Positions 59,621 to 64,000 of a stretch of 64,000 nt of DNA are shown here, piece after piece. The notes under the pieces were generated by a model, which was not told the DNA's origin, ran no database searches, and saw only the letters and a list, made by a program, of their open reading frames with translations. Every line of letters begins with the position of its first letter. Positions within the stretch are counted from its first letter, which is position 1. The position numbers and the translations under genes are program-made. This stretch comes from Lanius collurio (taxonomy: Eukaryota > Chordata > Aves > Passeriformes > Laniidae): positions 5,884,142 to 5,948,141 of the forward strand of contig JACBWW010000040.1 in the NCBI GenBank assembly GCA_020086605.1. Direction: 5' to 3'.

Positions 59621-62600
59621 TATTCTTTTAAGCAGCCATCATTTAGAAGAACCATGTTGAATCAGTTTAACTGGGTAACTCCTAAAGACTGCTAGTTCTG
59701 AATTCCCATTTTAGTTTCAAAAACTTCTAATGGGTAGAATTGGATAAGAAACAAATAACATACAACTAGCTACCTCTAAAGCCAAACTGGTTGTTTTTTT
59801 TTTCAATTTACCCAGGCATTTCTACCCAGGATATGGTCAAGTTGTATCCAGGCTCATGTATTAAAACTTGCACTGTTTAGCAACCTGATTCTACCTAATG
59901 GAATATATCCAGTAAATCTTAGCTAACAGCCTGTGCTGAAGTAGTAATTTGAGCAGATGTTACATGTCATTCAAGTAGTTAGTTTTTACTGAAATATGTT
60001 AGTTTTTCACAAGTTATAATGAGAAGAGTAAAAACTATATTTGCACTGAAAAAAACCTGCATTGAAAATAGTTTAGACTAAGGGATATCTGCCAAACATC
60101 ATACTCCAGCAGTCTGAAGAACTTTGGTTTTCTGTAGGGAATAAAGTAGCCCTGTGCTACTTCTTTTTCCTGTGCTGTTTTCTCAGTATATTTTCCTTTT
60201 GTTTCTGCTCCTTTTCACAGGACAGATCAGAAAGAATTTAACTTACAAGATTTATCTTCCTTTTTTCCCTTGCCAACACTGTGGTTGCACTTAGGTAGTC
60301 TTCACTACTGGCATGACTCACCTAAAATATACCCCTATCTACACCAGTCAGAAACTAGTTCCAAAACCAGTAAAACAAGCAAATTCAGGTTTCCTGTGGC
60401 TCCAGGTCTTACATTGTTTGCATCTCTATCCTGGAATATCTTCAGTCGTTCTCACACCTCTCATCCTCCTTTTTGGTTTTGCCATCTGGGTAAATGACAG
60501 ACAGGCTTGTAAAAACTACTTATATATACACCAGTGGAATGGAGAACGACCAGGTTCTCCTGGCTCCCTCTCACAGGAGAGCTCATCAGCTCTCTGTAAT
60601 TTAGCCAGCTGCTGGTTTCTACAAAACTATCAGGAGTTTAATGTCCTTGAATCTTCTGCCACTACCACAGTTAACTGAAATTGTCCAAAGTGTTTGAAAG
60701 CTGGAATATTTTATCTGGGGAAAGGTGAGGGAGGTAAAGGGCTTCAGTATACAACCAGCTGGCCGTGATGCTGAGAAAGCAGGGAAGTCATGTTGGACAT
60801 TTCTTAGCTGTCCTATCTTTGTCTGACCCAGATAGAAGGAAGAGCTCCCTAAATACTCTAAGATAGAAGTCCCAGTCCTGGTGGTGTTTTCCAAAGCTGC
60901 CCTACATTCTGTCCCTGGAAGTCAGAAATGCCCTGAGGCCCCAAGCACCACCATGACCCAGGTGAAGACTCCAGCTGCTGTAGCCTGCTAAAAGCAGTTG
61001 CAAGGGACAAGTCATTAAGCAGTGAGTTCTGGAAAGTAGCAGCTCTTCCTTTCAAATGGGAGTTCAGATCAGTACTGCTGCTCCCTCTGCACACTTTGTA
61101 TAGTTAAGTTTCCTAATTCCAGCAATGATGACATTGCCCTTGTCTACAGTAATGGTGAAAATGTTGCCACCATCAATCTGTTTTCTCCTCAGGCACATTT
61201 GGCAGCCAAGGGAATAACCCTGAATGTTGGTTACCAGGCTGTCTCCTAAGTGAGTCAATATCAATGCTGAGAAAGAGCAAGAATTGATTTCTAATATAAA
61301 TTATATGAACTTTTCCCTTTACAAAGCAAACCAATTTAAATTCCAATTTATTGTAACTGTAGTAAATCCCTTAGTTTTATATACAAGCTCTTAAAATAAC
61401 GTAGGTAAAATGCCATGATTTCAGTGTTCATTCTTGCTGTTGAAAGTTCTAGTCACAGAGTGAATAGCATCACTAGCTCAGTACCTGGAGTCAGAGTGTG
61501 GAGGTGATTTAGAATGAAAAGTAGGAGGGGGAAACATGAATTAGAAAAAGTAGTTGGTACTACCTGGAGCCATTTGCAAGAGGTGTTAATAGAGAATGGA
61601 TTTTTTGTGTCTAGGTCCAGTGGAGCTGATGGTCCTTATGTTCCTTAAGAGTGGCAAGTATTATGGCCATACTGGTAAGTGAATAATTTAATTATATTTC
61701 TTAAAAGTGTGAGGGGCTGACAAATAGTAACATTAAACCTAATGTGGAGAATTACCTGTATTCTGAGAATTAGAAAATTCTTGGGATGTCAATAAGATAT
61801 AAAATCAATTGTATTGTCCTCTAAGTAAGACCTAAATGGTTCTTTCCAAGAAAAAGAGTAATCAGACCAAAATCCCATTAACAGTGGATACCTGTGCAGC
61901 TTTAGTGAGGTGAATTTTTCATGTCATAGTCTCGTTTGCTGGAGAGCGTGGTCGTTGTTTTGGTTCCCTTCAAATGTTTAATGATGAAAGGATGTATTCT
62001 TGTTCACCGTTTTAATATCCTTTAATGCTGTGCACCAGCTTTGGTCCCTTTGAATGAGAGCTTACAGAGACCAAAAAGAAATTACCTGGATACAGGAATT
62101 TAAAGCTACAGCTAATGACCACTTTTCACTGGTGGCACTTTGTGTTTTGTAGAGCTGTCCTGAAACTGCTCTCATTTATGCAGACAGGTGGACTCAGCAC
62201 CTGGCTGGCTGAAGGGAGTTCCAAAGGTTGTGTTGTGACAGGTCTGAATCAGAATCCTGTGTATTGATGTGGTTACTAAGACATTTACTGTAGAAATGGA
62301 TGGGCTTGATTCCAATCAAACAATTCCAGAATAAGAAATGCCTGCAACGCTAAAGAATATAACAGGTTAAAAAGTCTATTGTCGAGAAAATGTTATTTAT
62401 AGCAGAGGACAAGGCAGGCCCCACAGAAGATTCTGATAAAGCCCAGCCTGGCTCAGTTACTATCAAGAGATGGAAATCCCTTTGTTCCATTGTTTTCACA
62501 CTTTCCCCCCTCCATATGCTGCATTTGTATTAATAAACTAAACAGTGATTTTTGTCACAATATCCCACTGCTGATCTTGAAAAGAGGTACAGCAGGTGTT

Positions 62601-64000
62601 CAAGGCAAGACAAACCTGTGAGGCAAATCTGCTCAATGCCCAAGGCTCTGCAGTGTAGGCATAATCTGAAAACAAAGAGTTGCAGAGTTTTATCCTTCCA
62701 GAGATAAAGACATTATGTCTGAAACCTGGGAGCTTGTCCATAAAGCTTAAAAGGAGAGACAGAAATCCAGCCACCTTCTCAATTTTAATTCTATCTTTTT
62801 AAATCACTGAGACCAAATGTGGGGGTTTTTTTTCTGTTGGATCGTGCTGTGAAGTGACAGTACTGCATTTATCCCATCACCATTATTATCCTAGTCTATG
62901 GTATGCTGTGATACCATGACTTCTGTATAAGATCAAGCAGAAGGTCGGAGTGGAGTGGACTGAAAAAATCCCACCAGTACATAACCATTGGCAGCACCAT
63001 TGTAGAAACTCAGAAACATCCCTGCTGCAATGCTTTCCTTCCTAGCTTTGCTATAGGAAAACAGCTCACGAAAACTAAGCCAGTAAATTAAATTGCTGAA
63101 TATCTGCAAAATACTCCTACTTGTTGACAATCTTCCCAGCAAAATTGTAAAATACTTTTCTAAAGAGCTAAAGCCCGGGGTGTTTTGCAATATAGTTTCA
63201 GTACTGCAGAGCTCTGTTTTCCTCTCACTTGTTAATTTGACTTGCTCAGGGAATCTGGAACTCCCTTCCTGTTTCCCTCCAAGACCTTTAGTCACTTCCT
63301 GTCTCTAAATAAAAACCCCTTTCATTTGTCCTTAATTGATGATAGATACTCTTCCAAGTATTCTGATAAAATCTCACAAATTATATATAGATTTTTCCTT
63401 CTTGTGGATGACCAGAAATCCCCGTAGTTAAATATGTTAGATTTGGTTTCAGCACCATTTCTATACTATACTCAGAATTTTACAAATTTTTAAAGGTACC
63501 TTGTTCCTTTAGGTTATATTATAATGGAATTTTTAAAATCCATTTTCTTGTTTAACCAAGAGATGCAAAAAGTAGATTTGCTGGTGAAATTATAAAGACT
63601 TTATTCAATCCAAGTATTTAATTTGCTATGCATCCATTCTGCTGCTGCTGCTGTAACATCCCTTATATCACTGTAAAAGGGGCAGACTTGAAAATAGAAA
63701 TATATTTATATATTTCTATAAATATAATATAATTTGTCAATGAACATACAAAATCTTAGGGGCAAAGAATGACTTACAAAGACCTCACAGGTTGTCGAGG
63801 GCTTATTCACTTGCTGGAAACATTTATCTCCATCAGGATAACAATGTTGCCATCACTTTGTTTATAAAAATACTTTGCACATCTGTTCTGGTAATTTCTG
63901 GTAGCAATAGGGAATATTGATGTCTTTGTGTATTCTTGAAAAAAAAAAATCTCATCTGGAATTTCCTGTGCCTGATCTGAGACTGGATTGGGTGCAGAGA
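59621..64000. other. Gene-free AT-rich DNA to the window end
   Basis: No coding exon or RNA gene recognised. Open frames of about 120 codons at 60313-60678 (plus) and 62933-63295 (minus) have no family resemblance. A near-palindrome AGAAATATA...TATATTTCT is at 63696-63717. Confidence 0.5.

Overview
The window is vertebrate nuclear DNA, almost certainly from a bird. The genes are split by GT-AG introns. Four truncated CR1-type LINE 3' ends carry the avian-style ATTCTRTG terminal repeat, CpG islands mark the promoters, and the gene order matches a conserved tetrapod block. That block in human 2p16 is CLHC1 - RPS27A - MTIF2 - PRORSD1P - CCDC88A; here it is read in the opposite orientation. A songbird or other neoavian is plausible, but the species cannot be fixed from the sequence alone.

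Layout: bases 1-3575 hold no exon I can recognise and are probably the 3' UTR or downstream flank of a left-hand plus-strand gene (CCDC88A by synteny). PRORSD1, an Ala-tRNA(Pro) trans-editing deacylase, lies on the minus strand at 3650-4747 in two exons. A CpG island at about 6460-6900 carries the MTIF2 promoter. MTIF2, mitochondrial translation initiation factor IF-2, runs on the plus strand from its ATG at 8090 to its stop at 16388; thirteen coding exons could be joined in phase into a 726-residue protein. RPS27A, the ubiquitin-eS31 fusion, lies on the minus strand at 17061-18599 in five exons and is convergent with MTIF2. Its CpG island is followed by three ZNF143-type motifs, a 24-bp minisatellite and a CR1 fragment.

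From about 19.3 kb to the end (almost 45 kb) I found no convincing protein-coding exon. This is AT-rich intergenic or intronic DNA with two further CR1 copies, simple repeats, a 140-bp tandem duplication and three promoter-like islands: an RFX X-box at 27.93 kb, a CpG cluster at 31.8-32.1 kb, and a CCAAT/TATA/first-exon-like arrangement at 57.4 kb. CLHC1, expected here from mammalian synteny, was not recognised.

The three genes share a translation theme: cytosolic tRNA quality control (PRORSD1), mitochondrial initiation (MTIF2), and a 40S ribosomal protein plus ubiquitin supply (RPS27A). All three have housekeeping CpG promoters. No undescribed multi-gene system was found. The most interesting items are regulatory: the ZNF143 motif cluster, the NRF1-like pair upstream of MTIF2, and the orphan promoter-like islands in the gene desert.
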